This document shows, piece after piece, positions 14,713 through 22,718 of a stretch of DNA of 38,706 bases. A program made the position numbers and the translations under genes. The notes under the pieces are model-generated. The model saw nothing but the letters and a program-made list of their open reading frames with translations. It was not told the origin of the DNA and did not search any database. Numbering within the stretch: the first letter of the stretch is position 1; each line of letters begins with the position of its first letter. This DNA is from Nostoc desertorum CM1-VF14 (GTDB lineage: Bacteria; Cyanobacteriota; Cyanobacteriia; Cyanobacteriales; Nostocaceae), in contig JAHHHR010000069.1 of assembly GCA_019359245.1 (NCBI GenBank), positions 1 to 38,706 on the forward strand, given 5' to 3'.

Positions 14713-14920
14713 AGATGCTGCGCCATTCTACCATCTTTGCCCCGGCGATTTTAATACAGGTAATACCATTTCACCAAATGAATGATACAAATAATTTCTC
14801 CTCTGCACCCTAGCCCCTCTGCGGTTAGAGAAATTAAGTATTTTATGATTTTTACGTAATAACCGCAAAATAGCTTGTATAACAAAAAGAAGACTTGACT
14901 AAAACAGTACAATCTTTTGT

Positions 14921-15550
14921 ATGCAAAAAGCTTATTCCCAGGTTTTTATTGTAACCTTATCACTTTTAACTTTGTTAGATACTGTTAGTTTTATATTTTT
15001 ATCGCCGACATTAGCCCAAACCACCACTTGTCAACAACAGCAGCAACAAGATACCCAAATTCAAATTAATATACTTGTGTCGGATTTAGAACAAGATATT
15101 CCTGCTGGTAAAAATGAACAAGCAATTTCGCGTATTAACCAAGCTATACAAATTGCTCTAAAAGCCCAAAATCCAACAGTAACAAGAACTTTTCTCACTC
15201 AGCTAGTCGATAGTTACTTACCCCAAGAGTCACTCTTAGGAAGATTAGCTCAACAAATTGAGCCTAGCCAAAAACCGCAGCTACGCCAATTATTGACATC
15301 GTTAACAAGCTTAACCCAGAGTTTGAATAGTAGTTACAGTGTTGCAAAAACTCAAAGTTTAACTAGAATAGCTAATTATTCTCGGATAATTGGCGAACAA
15401 CAGCAAGCTTTATCATTGTTGACACAAGCATTAACCACTAGTCAGTCTATTAAAGGTGCAGAATTTCAAACTAAAGCTTGGGAGCATCTCACCTTTGCAA
15501 AAATATCAGCAAGCAAGTTGACCATTGAGATAAGCAGATCGAAGTTGTAA
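14921..15550 (+). pseudogene. secreted helical-repeat (TPR-like) protein, 3' end replaced by an insertion-sequence remnant
   Basis: The ATG at 14921 starts a signal peptide (MQKAYSQVFIVTLSLLTLLD) with a likely cleavage after TLAQ near residue 33. Residues 45-190 are helical with repeated A/L/Q patterns (ISRINQAIQIALKAQ, EQQQALSLLTQALTTSQSIK) resembling short TPR hairpins in exported cyanobacterial proteins. From about base 15480 to the stop at 15550 the frame runs into the 3' end of a minus-strand ISKra4-type transposase, so the last ~20 residues are not native. The true protein was probably longer. A weak or absent ribosome site precedes the ATG. Confidence 0.6.
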
Positions 15551-16050
15551 CATTCGAGGAACATTTTCCAATTTCCACTGTGCGCCAGAAATTTTCAACC
15601 GCTTAACGATCTGTTTGACAGCAGATTCAACAGCACCAGAACCAATAGAGCAGAAACCTTCAGAAGAAAAATATTCGTAGTTAACGATTCGTTCTGAATG
15701 CTTTTTGAGGTAGTTGATGAAATTTTGGGCAGGCTTTTTTTTCAAATCAACAAACAAAGCGATCGCTTCCGGAACCAGACCTTGCCAAAGGAGGCTCTCT
15801 GCGGCTTTAAGACGTTTGATTGAGCCACCGACCTTGCAGAGGTTTTCCTTCAAGTGATACCAATCTAAAATTTCTTGCCTTTGTTGCTGAGTGCCAATTT
15901 CCTGAAACAGATTCCACACCCCATCATGACCATCTCCCAAGCAGACAAGAGGGTAAAGAAGACGTTGACTATTAACCCAATCTGTTAAAGACAGGTTGTC
16001 TTGGAAGAATGCACCGTAATAAATGCCTTGCAGACGAAAATTATAGAGGG
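15506..16050 (-). pseudogene. ISKra4-family transposase, C-terminal remnant
   Basis: The frame encodes about the last 180 residues of an ISKra4-type transposase: AFFQDNLSLTDWVNSQRLLY, then CLGDGHDGVWNLFQEIG (catalytic D in GDGHD), EILDWYHLKENLCKVGGSIK, and the terminal GFCSIGSGAVESAVKQIVKR with the last catalytic E (AVES) and LKISGAQWKLENVPRMLQLR. The N-terminal half with the first catalytic Asp is missing. The frame continues to 16156, but that part is not transposase-like. The left junction interrupts the secreted helical-repeat gene at about 15480-15505. Confidence 0.85.
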
Positions 16051-16150
16051 ATTTAATCATGATGCAAGATGATGAAATACTTAACGTTATATTAATACTG
16101 GCTATATTTCTGGCAATTAGTTGGAAATAAATACTAAGAGAGCGGAAATT

Positions 16151-17770
16151 ATGCAAGTGTGTCTGGTTACAGGTGGTAATTCTGGTGTAGGTTTAATGAC
16201 TGCTATAGGTTTAGCCAAATTAGGCAATCATGTATTTATTGCGTGTCGTTCGGCAAACAAAGCCGCAAAAGCTATAGACTACATCCGTCAAACCACCGGA
16301 AATGAAAATGTGAAATTTTTACCTCTTGATCTAGCTTCTTTAGATTCAGTTCGTAAGTGTGTAAAACTATTTAATGGCTACAATTTGCCATTACATATAT
16401 TAGTCAATAATGCGGGGATATTCAACAACAGAGGTACAACCAACGAAGGTTTTGAACTGATTTGGGGAACGAACTATTTAGGTCATTTTTTGCTGACTTA
16501 TTTATTATTAGAAAAGTTGCAAAAATCTGCTCCTAGCCGCATTATTATGTTAGCATCAGATTTGGCATTATCTCCAAGTGGTATTGACTGGAATTTATTA
16601 GTTAAAAGGACACCTTTAAATTTCCTAAAATTATATGCTGTTTCAAAACTCTGTTTATTGCTTTTAACAAGAGAACTTTCTGGGCGATTAAATAATTCTC
16701 AAGTCACCGTTAACGCCATACATCCAGGCTTTGTACAATCAAATATTACTATATGGCATCGTCTCAGTAAATATTTAGGTTTAGGTATTTCTTCGGAAGC
16801 CGGAGCATATAGTACCCTTGCTTGTGCTACTTCCCCAAATTATCAAAATATTAGTGGAAAATTTTTAGATAGTCACGCTCAAGAAATTATATTACCTGAA
16901 ATAGCACAAAATCAAGAATTATCACAGCAATTATGGGAATGTAGTTTATTATGGGCTGGTTGCAACCAACAGCAGAATACAAAGAAAATTAATTATGATG
17001 GTAGTGATGAAATATGGGGGCCAAATTCTCTGAGTTTAAGCAGTAATGAAATAGCTGAGATTAGCCAATATATTTTTGATAATATTATTTTAAAAATCCC
17101 AACAAAAATATTCTTAGAACAGGTAGTTAAATCATGTATTAGATTTGATATTGGGTCGTTATTCGTTATATTGCTTCAAGTGTTTACCAGATGTTTTTAC
17201 ATGGAAAGACATTTAGATTCACCTGTAATTTTGCAATTATGTGAGGATAAAAATTTATTAGAGAGGCTTAATGCTCATTTAGGGGATAATTTAGTATTAT
17301 GGCGGTCAGAACTATGGGTAAATTATCCCGCCCAGCAATTAATTCCTTTTTGGCATCAAGACTCTTATTCTAAACTCCTGGAAGGAAATGGTAAAACTAT
17401 TAATGCTTATATAGCTTTGACAGAAGTTAATGAATATAATGGATTTGAGTATATACCTAATATTTACTTAAAAAGTTGCCAGATAAAAGGAACCGATCCT
17501 TTTAGTGGAAATAACTTTTTTGAAATCCCTGATGAAGTTGCAAAAAAAGCTATTCCTGTAGTGTTACGTCCTGGTGAGTTTGTACTATTTACTAATACAC
17601 TATTACATCGCTCAATACGTAATAATAGCGGTAAAGTCAGACTTTCTTTAACGCTAAGGTTGACTCAACCAGGGGTAAAAGTTTTACCAGGTTATACTTC
17701 TAATTACCAGAAGCCTGTAATTTTGCAATCACAAAATAGCGTTGATCTTAAGAGAATGCCTGAGAAGTAA
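16151..17770 (+). CDS. short-chain dehydrogenase fused to a phytanoyl-CoA dioxygenase-like domain
   Basis: A 539-residue two-domain protein from the ATG at 16151; an in-frame TTG at 16121 is less likely. Residues 1-270 are a classical short-chain dehydrogenase: TGGNSGVG nucleotide-binding motif (7-14), NNAG (86-89), catalytic Ser in MLASDLAL (S136), and YAVSK with Tyr162 and Lys166. Residues 290-515 resemble PhyH-type non-haem Fe(II)/2-oxoglutarate dioxygenases: the metal facial triad HQD at 402-404 with a distal His in LLHRSI (H486), and an Arg about 11 residues later (R497) for 2-oxoglutarate. The protein should use NAD(P)H for a carbonyl/alcohol step and Fe/2OG/O2 for a hydroxylation, perhaps on one small molecule or lipid. 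It is cytoplasmic, with no signal peptide. It starts right after the transposase remnant and no pathway genes adjoin it. The substrate is unknown. Confidence 0.8.
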   Translation: MQVCLVTGGNSGVGLMTAIGLAKLGNHVFIACRSANKAAKAIDYIRQTTGNENVKFLPLDLASLDSVRKCVKLFNGYNLPLHILVNNAGIFNNRGTTNEGFELIWGTNYLGHFLLTYLLLEKLQKSAPSRIIMLASDLALSPSGIDWNLLVKRTPLNFLKLYAVSKLCLLLLTRELSGRLNNSQVTVNAIHPGFVQSNITIWHRLSKYLGLGISSEAGAYSTLACATSPNYQNISGKFLDSHAQEIILPEIAQNQELSQQLWECSLLWAGCNQQQNTKKINYDGSDEIWGPNSLSLSSNEIAEISQYIFDNIILKIPTKIFLEQVVKSCIRFDIGSLFVILLQVFTRCFYMERHLDSPVILQLCEDKNLLERLNAHLGDNLVLWRSELWVNYPAQQLIPFWHQDSYSKLLEGNGKTINAYIALTEVNEYNGFEYIPNIYLKSCQIKGTDPFSGNNFFEIPDEVAKKAIPVVLRPGEFVLFTNTLLHRSIRNNSGKVRLSLTLRLTQPGVKVLPGYTSNYQKPVILQSQNSVDLKRMPEK

Positions 17771-17829
17771 GAAAGCTTACGTAACAGTATCCTCTCGTGA
17801 GAACAAATACTTAAGTATTGAAAATAATT

Positions 17830-17928
17830 TTGCAAAGGGTCTTACTTAACGAATATTGGAGCTATGCCATTGGTAATGCCTTATTCTTTGGATGGATGTT
17901 AGCAGCAACTTTTCCTCTAGCAAGCTGA
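17830..17928 (+). other. possible coding remnant in the 17771-18157 gap
   Basis: A short frame reads LQRVLLNEYWSYAIGNALFF, then GWMLAATFPLAS and a stop. It looks like the last membrane-facing helix of a lost membrane protein. No start, ribosome site or upstream continuation is seen. The remainder of the gap shows no other gene, only a HIP1 octamer near 18005. Confidence 0.25.
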
Positions 17929-18157
17929 AACTATGAGCAATTTTGCTCTCAACCCCAGCCATGAGATTCATTAGCACAGCCCACAGCCCCAGCCATTGAA
18001 GATGCGATCGCTGTTTTGAGCAAAAAAAGTAAAAATCTCAGGAGTAAAAATAGAGAGGAATATCACGCTTTGAGTTTTCCTAGAATTGGATACAAGTTTA
18101 TTATTCCTTGCAAGAGTTCTACTAACAGTGGCTTTAATTTAATTTAGAAAATGCTGC

Positions 18158-18544
18158 TTATTCAGGTTGATGACAGACTGCTTCAATATTATGCCCGTCT
18201 GGATCAAGAACGAAAGCAGCATAGTAGTTAGGATGATACTGAGTCCGAAAACCAGGCGCACCATTGTCTCGTCCACCAGCAGTTAAAGCTGCGTTGTAGA
18301 ATGCCTCAACAGCAGCATGGTTATGAACTCTGAACGCTACATGAACTCTTACAGAACCCGGATTACCAAGACTGAGCCAGAATTCAGCTTCTGGTGGCTG
18401 ACCGAAACCAGCAATATCGGTACTTCCAGTGGTAAAGGCTGAATACTCTGCAATGAGTAACAGTCCAATTGGTTCTAATGCCGCAGCATAAAAGGACTTG
18501 CTTCGCTCAAAATCACTCACAATGATACCAGTGTGATCAATCAC
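18158..18544 (-). CDS. VOC-family (glyoxalase/dioxygenase superfamily) protein
   Basis: A 128-residue protein with the VOC fold: MIDHTGIIVSDFERSKSFYA at the start, FWLSLG and VHVAFRVHNHAAVEAFYNAA in the middle, and AFVLDPDGHNIEAVCHQPE at the end. Metal ligands are likely H4, H69 (in VHVAF) and E122 (in HNIEAVCH). Family members act on small molecules, as lactoylglutathione lyases or in resistance to toxic compounds; substrate unknown. It is the only full-length gene at the left of an eroded block that also held a sigma factor, SnoaL and DUF1579 genes, which commonly occur together in bacteria. Confidence 0.85.
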   Translation of the reverse strand: MIDHTGIIVSDFERSKSFYAAALEPIGLLLIAEYSAFTTGSTDIAGFGQPPEAEFWLSLGNPGSVRVHVAFRVHNHAAVEAFYNAALTAGGRDNGAPGFRTQYHPNYYAAFVLDPDGHNIEAVCHQPE

Positions 18545-18619
18545 AATTGATCTCCGCTTTTTAGTTGAATTGAGACTAGATTAGTACACTTGACCTAATC
18601 ATTCAAGCCTTAATTGAGG

Positions 18620-18877
18620 TCATAGAGAATAGAAAAAACGTAAAAATTCTATAGTGGCTTTGTATCGAGCTGCTTTAATAATCCAGGCACGGGGGAGATC
18701 GGGAATATCTGTGGAATGCCACTGATTCACGGCAGCGATAAAGGCTTCCTGTGCCGCATATAAACCTACATCGAAATCCCTAACCAGCCGGATGAGCGTA
18801 GCGGTAATCCGACCCCACTCAGTGCGATAAATGGAGGTGATCGTGATTGTTACATCTGTTCGTGCGTTTGAGGTCAT
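18620..18877 (-). pseudogene. ECF-type RNA polymerase sigma factor, N-terminal fragment
   Basis: From the ATG at 18877, MTSNARTDVTITITSIYRTE then WGRITATLIRLVRDFDVGLY, AAQEAFIAAVNQWHSTDIPD and LPRAWIIKAARYKATIEF matches the region-2 part of SigJ/DUF6596-like ECF sigma factors, whose usual length is about 400 residues. Here it stops at about 85 residues, right after the point where the region-2 helix (ARHKAIDRLRR in relatives) should continue. Regions 3-4 and the C-terminal domain are gone, so it cannot act as a sigma factor. Confidence 0.75.
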
Positions 18878-19023
18878 AGCTGACGCCGGAAAAAATTTTA
18901 CCAGAGGTGTCGATTTGAGCAATTGTCGTTCGACTTAATTACAAAGGGAAACAACGGAGGTCAAGCGCAGCAGCAATCACGACGGCAAAGATACCAATTG
19001 ATGAATTTTCAAAAAGAGAAAAT

Positions 19024-19188
19024 ATGGCTACCCAGATGACAACGGAAAGCACCAATACACATGACCAAGCCGAGATTCGACAACTCATCGTCGATCGACA
19101 AAGTGCCATCTGCGCCAAAGACGTAGACCGAATCATGGCTTATTACACCACGGATGTCATTTACTTCGAATCACCAGCGACTTTTTGA
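19024..19188 (+). pseudogene. SnoaL-like (NTF2-fold) protein, truncated
   Basis: ATG at 19024 gives 54 residues: MATQMTTESTNTHDQAEIRQ, then LIVDRQSAICAKDVDRIMAY and YTTDVIYFESPATF. This is the first helix-strand portion of SnoaL/SgcJ-like small proteins of about 140 residues; the C-terminal half is lost at a stop after ATF. It sits divergently next to the sigma fragment. Confidence 0.65.
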
Positions 19189-19227
19189 TAATTCTTTACT
19201 CTGCAATCAACTTCAAAAGGAGAAATC

Positions 19228-19314
19228 ATGAATACCAAAGTTTTCGTCAATCTGCCAGTTAAAAACCTCAATCAGTTGAGCCATGATAGTATTTATGTAC
19301 TACTAAAATCTTGA
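19228..19314 (+). pseudogene. N-terminal fragment of a second VOC-family gene
   Basis: A good ribosome site (AAAGGAG, 7 bases before) leads to MNTKVFVNLPVKNLNQLSHD, then SIYVLLKS and a stop. The opening matches VOC proteins that start MxTKIFVNLPVKDLxxS, but only 28 residues remain. It lies 39 bases after the SnoaL fragment. A GC-rich repeat with GGCGGCTTCGCC follows at about 19350. Confidence 0.6.
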
Positions 19315-19425
19315 TTTTTCATCATTATTTCACGCGGTTCTTAGCCCTTTGGGGCGGCTTCGCCTACAGAGTTGGGCTTCGCGCTAATTACATTCCTCAA
19401 TGATTCATCAAAAGGAGCTAAAGCA

Positions 19426-19941
19426 ATGGAGACAACCAAAACACAACAGGAGCCAACAATGAATACTGAGCCACAAAAGGAACATCAGTGGCTACAGAAA
19501 CTCGTCGGTGAGTGGACTTATGAAACAGAGGCGATGATGAGTCCAGATCAACCGCCTGAGAGAGCAACAGGAACGGAAAGTGTGCGATCAATTGGTGAAC
19601 TCTGGGTTGTAGGTGAAGGACAGGGCGAAATGCCCTGCGGTGGTGCGGCAACAATGATAATAACGCTGGGATATGACCCGCACAAGCAACGCTATGTAGG
19701 CACCTGGGTTGGGTCAATGATGACTTATCTGTGGTTGTACGACGGTGAATTGGACGCAGCTAAAAACATGCTAACGCTCAATTCTGACGGGCCCGCGATG
19801 ACGGGCGATGAGAAGATGGCAAAGTACAGAGATGTAATCGAGTTCAAGAGTGATAATCATCGAGTGATGACATCTCATGTACTGGGCGATGACGGGCAGT
19901 GGCATCAGTTTATGACCGTAAGCTCTCGGCGGAAACAGTAG
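19426..19941 (+). CDS. DUF1579-family protein
   Basis: A 171-residue protein from the ATG at 19426, with AAAGGAG 8 bases upstream; a second ATG at 19459 also has a good ribosome site and could be the true start (MNTEPQKEHQW). It carries KEHQWLQKLVGEWTYETEAM, GELWVVGEGQGEMP, ATMIITLGYDPHKQRYVGTW and a beta-rich body ending SSRRKQ. DUF1579 (COG-level hypothetical) proteins are predicted lipocalin-like beta-barrels without an established role. It survives intact at the end of the eroded VOC/sigma/SnoaL block. Confidence 0.8.
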   Translation: METTKTQQEPTMNTEPQKEHQWLQKLVGEWTYETEAMMSPDQPPERATGTESVRSIGELWVVGEGQGEMPCGGAATMIITLGYDPHKQRYVGTWVGSMMTYLWLYDGELDAAKNMLTLNSDGPAMTGDEKMAKYRDVIEFKSDNHRVMTSHVLGDDGQWHQFMTVSSRRKQ

Positions 19942-20132
19942 CAGAACGCCAGATCACAAAGGCGGACAGGATGGAGGCAATAGCCAATCAGTTAAACCTG
20001 ATTAAAACCAAGATTGATGTTACATCTCCAATTTCAAAATATGGAGTTTTGCGTTTATCGCGTAGAGTGTAACTCGATGGATGGGCTTGCTACCTCAGCC
20101 CATCCTACCGCGCTTGAGTGCAAACGACATTC

Positions 20133-20501
20133 TTATTTCTGTTTGCAGGTTGCGGTAAGTTCTACATTGTAGAAAGTCCCAGGTTTGGGATTAATTGAAC
20201 GCAACTGCTGAATAAAAGCATTAAATGTTGTATTGCTTGTGCCGAAGCCAGCTTCAGCACAAGCAGATAAACCTCCTTCGATGGGAATAGATCCGGTACT
20301 GGGAATATATACAATGAATTTATCAACAGTGCCAGTGCCAACCCCAAACCCAATAATCTGACGAACTGTTCTCAAAGCTCCATTATCTAAGGCACCACCA
20401 ATACTGCCAATACTGATATTAACCGCACGACTTTCAGCCACAGCTGGCGCACTAATCGACAATACTGCCCCAACAATCATTAAACAGGTGAACTTCAACA
20501 T
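20133..20501 (-). CDS. small secreted hypothetical protein
   Basis: A 122-residue protein from the ATG at 20501; the frame extends to 20531 but MLKFTCLMIVGAVLSISAPA is a clean signal peptide, cleaved after AVAE or AVA near residue 22. The mature part contains ISIGSIGGALDNGALRTVRQ and ends KPGTFYNVELTATCKQK, with cysteines at about 81 and 120 that could form a disulfide in the periplasm. Family not recognised. Confidence 0.6.
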   Translation of the reverse strand: MLKFTCLMIVGAVLSISAPAVAESRAVNISIGSIGGALDNGALRTVRQIIGFGVGTGTVDKFIVYIPSTGSIPIEGGLSACAEAGFGTSNTTFNAFIQQLRSINPKPGTFYNVELTATCKQK

Positions 20502-21035
20502 TATCCCTGTTTTGTCACTTTCGGAAAACAATAATCGGAGCGAAACTCTGAAACTTTGATTTGATAAAGTTTTGAGCTTTTCTTTTCTAACAGAAACTAA
20601 AATTTATAGCCAAAATCTGAAAAATAAAGCTCTCAAAGGCTTTCAGGCATTGGCTTCTCCCAAAGTGACAGAACAGGGTTATTCTCGACTCCAACAAATT
20701 GAAAAACTAATAATTAGGTTTCGACATGATTACTTCAGCATTAGGTCTTTCCTTTTCTGAAGAATGTTAATTTCTTAAAAATTCTTTATAAAATCGCCTT
20801 TGCAGACAGACCCCTGGCTGTCTAATCAGTATTTAAGGGCTTGAGACTCAAGCCACTGTGGGGTATCGAAAAGCAGTTGAGCAAACTTTCAATCGCAAAA
20901 AGCCAGTCTTTCACATCCAAGGTCATCCATCGGGGCTAGCGAGTCACTAATGACCATGAAAATTGCAAATCCCTCAAAGCGCCTACGCTTTGAGGGATTT
21001 TGGGTATTGATATTTGGTATTGGGTTTTTTGGCAG
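20502..21035. other. non-coding stretch with hairpins and a short remnant
   Basis: No complete gene. A palindrome (GGCTTGAGACTCAAGCC) lies near 20838-20855. A short frame near 20860-20949 reads GYRKAVEQTFNRKKPVFHIQ, then GHPSGLASH and a stop, without a start, so it looks like a gene tail. A 62-codon frame at 20572-20760 has only a TTG start and is not supported. Confidence 0.35.
20967..21000. terminator. strong bidirectional terminator-like hairpin
   Basis: Fifteen-base arms, AAATCCCTCAAAGCG (20967-20981) and CGCTTTGAGGGATTT (20986-21000), pair perfectly around a 4-base loop. It sits 35 bases downstream of the stop of the EF-hand gene on the minus strand and would terminate that transcript. 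Confidence 0.7.
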
Positions 21036-21269
21036 CTAGGTTAAATTATCTGCTTTCTCAACGGCTGACTTTAACTCTTCAAAGGTAATGCTACCGTCAG
21101 AGTCTGAATCATAATTTACTAGCAATTCCTGGGGAGTACTGATATTTGTTTCTGATGAAATGATTGTACTTAAGCCAGGACTTAAAAAAAGATCATTAAT
21201 GGAGATTTTGCCGTCTTGATCGGTATCTAATTTATTAAAAAGAGATTGAAGCTCTTGCTCGGTTGCCAT
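21036..21269 (-). CDS. small EF-hand calcium-binding protein
   Basis: A 77-residue acidic protein with two EF-hand loops: DTDQDGKISIND (residues 15-26; position 12 is Asp instead of Glu, which weakens calcium or favours magnesium) and DSDSDGSITFEE (54-65, canonical, Glu at position 12). The helices between and after (STIISSETNISTPQELL; LKSAVEKADNLT) complete the paired fold. The size and layout match the two-EF-hand sensor described for filamentous cyanobacteria (CSE), and I think it is that family, but did not check it. The protein would be cytoplasmic and report calcium levels. A strong hairpin terminator follows. Confidence 0.85.
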   Translation of the reverse strand: MATEQELQSLFNKLDTDQDGKISINDLFLSPGLSTIISSETNISTPQELLVNYDSDSDGSITFEELKSAVEKADNLT

Positions 21270-21636
21270 AAGTTTCTATCTGAAGAATCGTTTTTCAATT
21301 TAATATCTCATTAATCTCTCAAAATTAAATAAACTTGTATCCAAAGACGTAGAAACGGGTATCGCTGAGGCTTAGATCAGGTGTAGGCTGTGATACAGGG
21401 TATACAGTTGGGACATGAAAATCAATCGGCACGGTCGAGCCAAAGTTCTTACTCAATAGCAGATACAGCTAATTTTCAGTCATGGGTTAGAAAATGACCG
21501 CGATCGCTATACCTGTCCCACGACCGCGTTTTTTTATGGACACTATACAAGGCTCTGCTCCTCATGATTGCGTCAGATGGCAAGTCACTTAAAAGTTATT
21601 ACAAAAAGCTATCAATAGTCATAATGTCCAGATGAT
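21270..21636. other. 367-base region between EF-hand and Ohr genes; possible small RNA
   Basis: No protein gene. The plus strand of this region ends in a terminator-like hairpin at 21499-21535, and no plus-strand gene precedes it, so a short plus-strand transcript (from about 21400) is possible. No promoter was identified with confidence. Confidence 0.3.
21499..21535 (+). terminator. terminator-like hairpin with T7 tail, no plus-strand gene upstream
   Basis: Arms CGCGATCG (21499-21506) and CGACCGCG (21521-21528) pair with one mismatch, followed by seven T (21529-21535). The left arm overlaps a HIP1 octamer. Confidence 0.5.
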
Positions 21637-22131
21637 TCAAGCTACCGTCACTTCCACATCAACATTGCCATGAATAGCTTTGGAGTAGGGACAGAGCTTG
21701 TATGCTTGGGCAACCACCTGTTCAGATTTCTCTCGGTCTTCCCCAGGAAGAGCAACAGTTAATTTTGCAGAGAGTATGTATCCACCATCGGCTGGATCTC
21801 TGCCAATGGTTACAGCACATGTAACCGTGGCAGTTGAAGCATCAATACCTGCTTTTGTTGAAACCAAAGCCAGCGTTCCATGAAAGCAGGCTGCATAACC
21901 TGCTGCAAAAAGTTGCTCTGGATTGGTTCCTTGCCCGTGTCCACCAAGTTTAGTAGGAAAAGCAAGGTTCAAGTCGAGTAAGCCATCGTCACTACGAGCA
22001 TGACCCGACATCCGTGCATGTCCCTCTTGCCCTGGGGTTACAGTGACCACAGCTGTATACAAGGGCTTGATCACAGCACCTTCGTACTGTTGCCCTAGTT
22101 GTTGCATCAGTTCTCTTGTATTGGGATTCAT
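21637..22131 (-). CDS. ohr: organic hydroperoxide resistance protein (Ohr/OsmC family)
   Basis: A 164-residue protein with an AAGGAGG ribosome site 4 bases before the ATG at 22131. Ohr motifs are TNPEQLFAAGYAACFHG (residues 69-85) with peroxidatic Cys82, and KLCPYSKAIHGNVDVEV (145-161) with resolving Cys147. The block DGLLDLNLAFPTKLGGHGQG precedes the first Cys. It has about 20 residues more at the N-terminus than typical 140-residue Ohr. Ohr reduces organic and lipid hydroperoxides with dithiol (lipoyl) reductants in the cytoplasm. No OhrR-type MarR regulator is adjacent, so control of expression is unclear. Confidence 0.93.
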   Translation of the reverse strand: MNPNTRELMQQLGQQYEGAVIKPLYTAVVTVTPGQEGHARMSGHARSDDGLLDLNLAFPTKLGGHGQGTNPEQLFAAGYAACFHGTLALVSTKAGIDASTATVTCAVTIGRDPADGGYILSAKLTVALPGEDREKSEQVVAQAYKLCPYSKAIHGNVDVEVTVA

Positions 22132-22134
22132 CAA

Positions 22135-22477
22135 TCCTCCTTCATTAGTAGACGCTGATTCCAGTAACCTAAAAGTTTATTGGGCTACCCTACCTTGCGT
22201 TTGTCCACAGATAACGGTAAGAGCAAGTCATCTAACAACCTTGCCTCTTTTGAGCTATAAATGCTTTCTAAATAATAAATTGTAAAAGTTGTTTCTTGAC
22301 AGGCTCTAAGTCAAATCGATTCTCTCATGTTGTCGTCCCATAGATAACTAATGTTAGGAAGATAGCGTAACGCTCCAAACAGCAGATCAAACTGGCATCA
22401 CCGTGCCAAATTCATCTGTCCAACCTTCCAACAATCAATTATCTCCCACGACTGATCTTCAATAATCAACAGATAAT
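22135..22477. other. intergenic region with decayed coding traces
   Basis: Upstream of Ohr (22132-22320) I see no gene. The minus strand of 22340-22478 reads LNYLLIIEDQSWEIIDCWKV, then a stop in one frame and DEFGTVMPV in another, as if a small frame-shifted gene overlapped the end of the next pseudogene. Confidence 0.35.
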
Positions 22478-22705
22478 TCAAGCCATCCACTCCATCCAAT
22501 CGGGCGCTTTGGCTATCAGTTGACCAAACTTCTCCGGTTCAATATCTTCAAACTTCAAGATCACGCCCCACCGCTCATCAATCGTTAGAGTACTGAGTAA
22601 TTCTTTAAACGTATCAATCCCGTGTTCCACTCACTCAATTGCTAAATGAGCATAATATTTGACCCGTTCCCACCAAGAATCACTGAGTTCTGCCTCTGTG
22701 TCCAT
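22478..22705 (-). pseudogene. small hypothetical gene with an in-frame stop
   Basis: An ATG at 22705 opens MDTEAELSDSWWERVKYYAH, then LAIE; a TGA at 22631-22633 is codon 25. The same frame continues VEHGIDTFKELLSTLTIDER, WGVILKFEDIEPEKFGQLIA and KAPDWMEWMA to a stop at 22478, a coherent acidic 75-codon gene. It starts 13 bases after the stop of the 269-residue gene, so it was probably co-transcribed with it. No family recognised. Confidence 0.5.
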
Positions 22706-22718
22706 ACCCCCCCGATTA

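Noticed and set aside
20572..20760. 62-codon plus-strand frame starting with TTG
   Set aside because: Only a TTG start, no ribosome site and no family; probably chance in an AT-rich gap.
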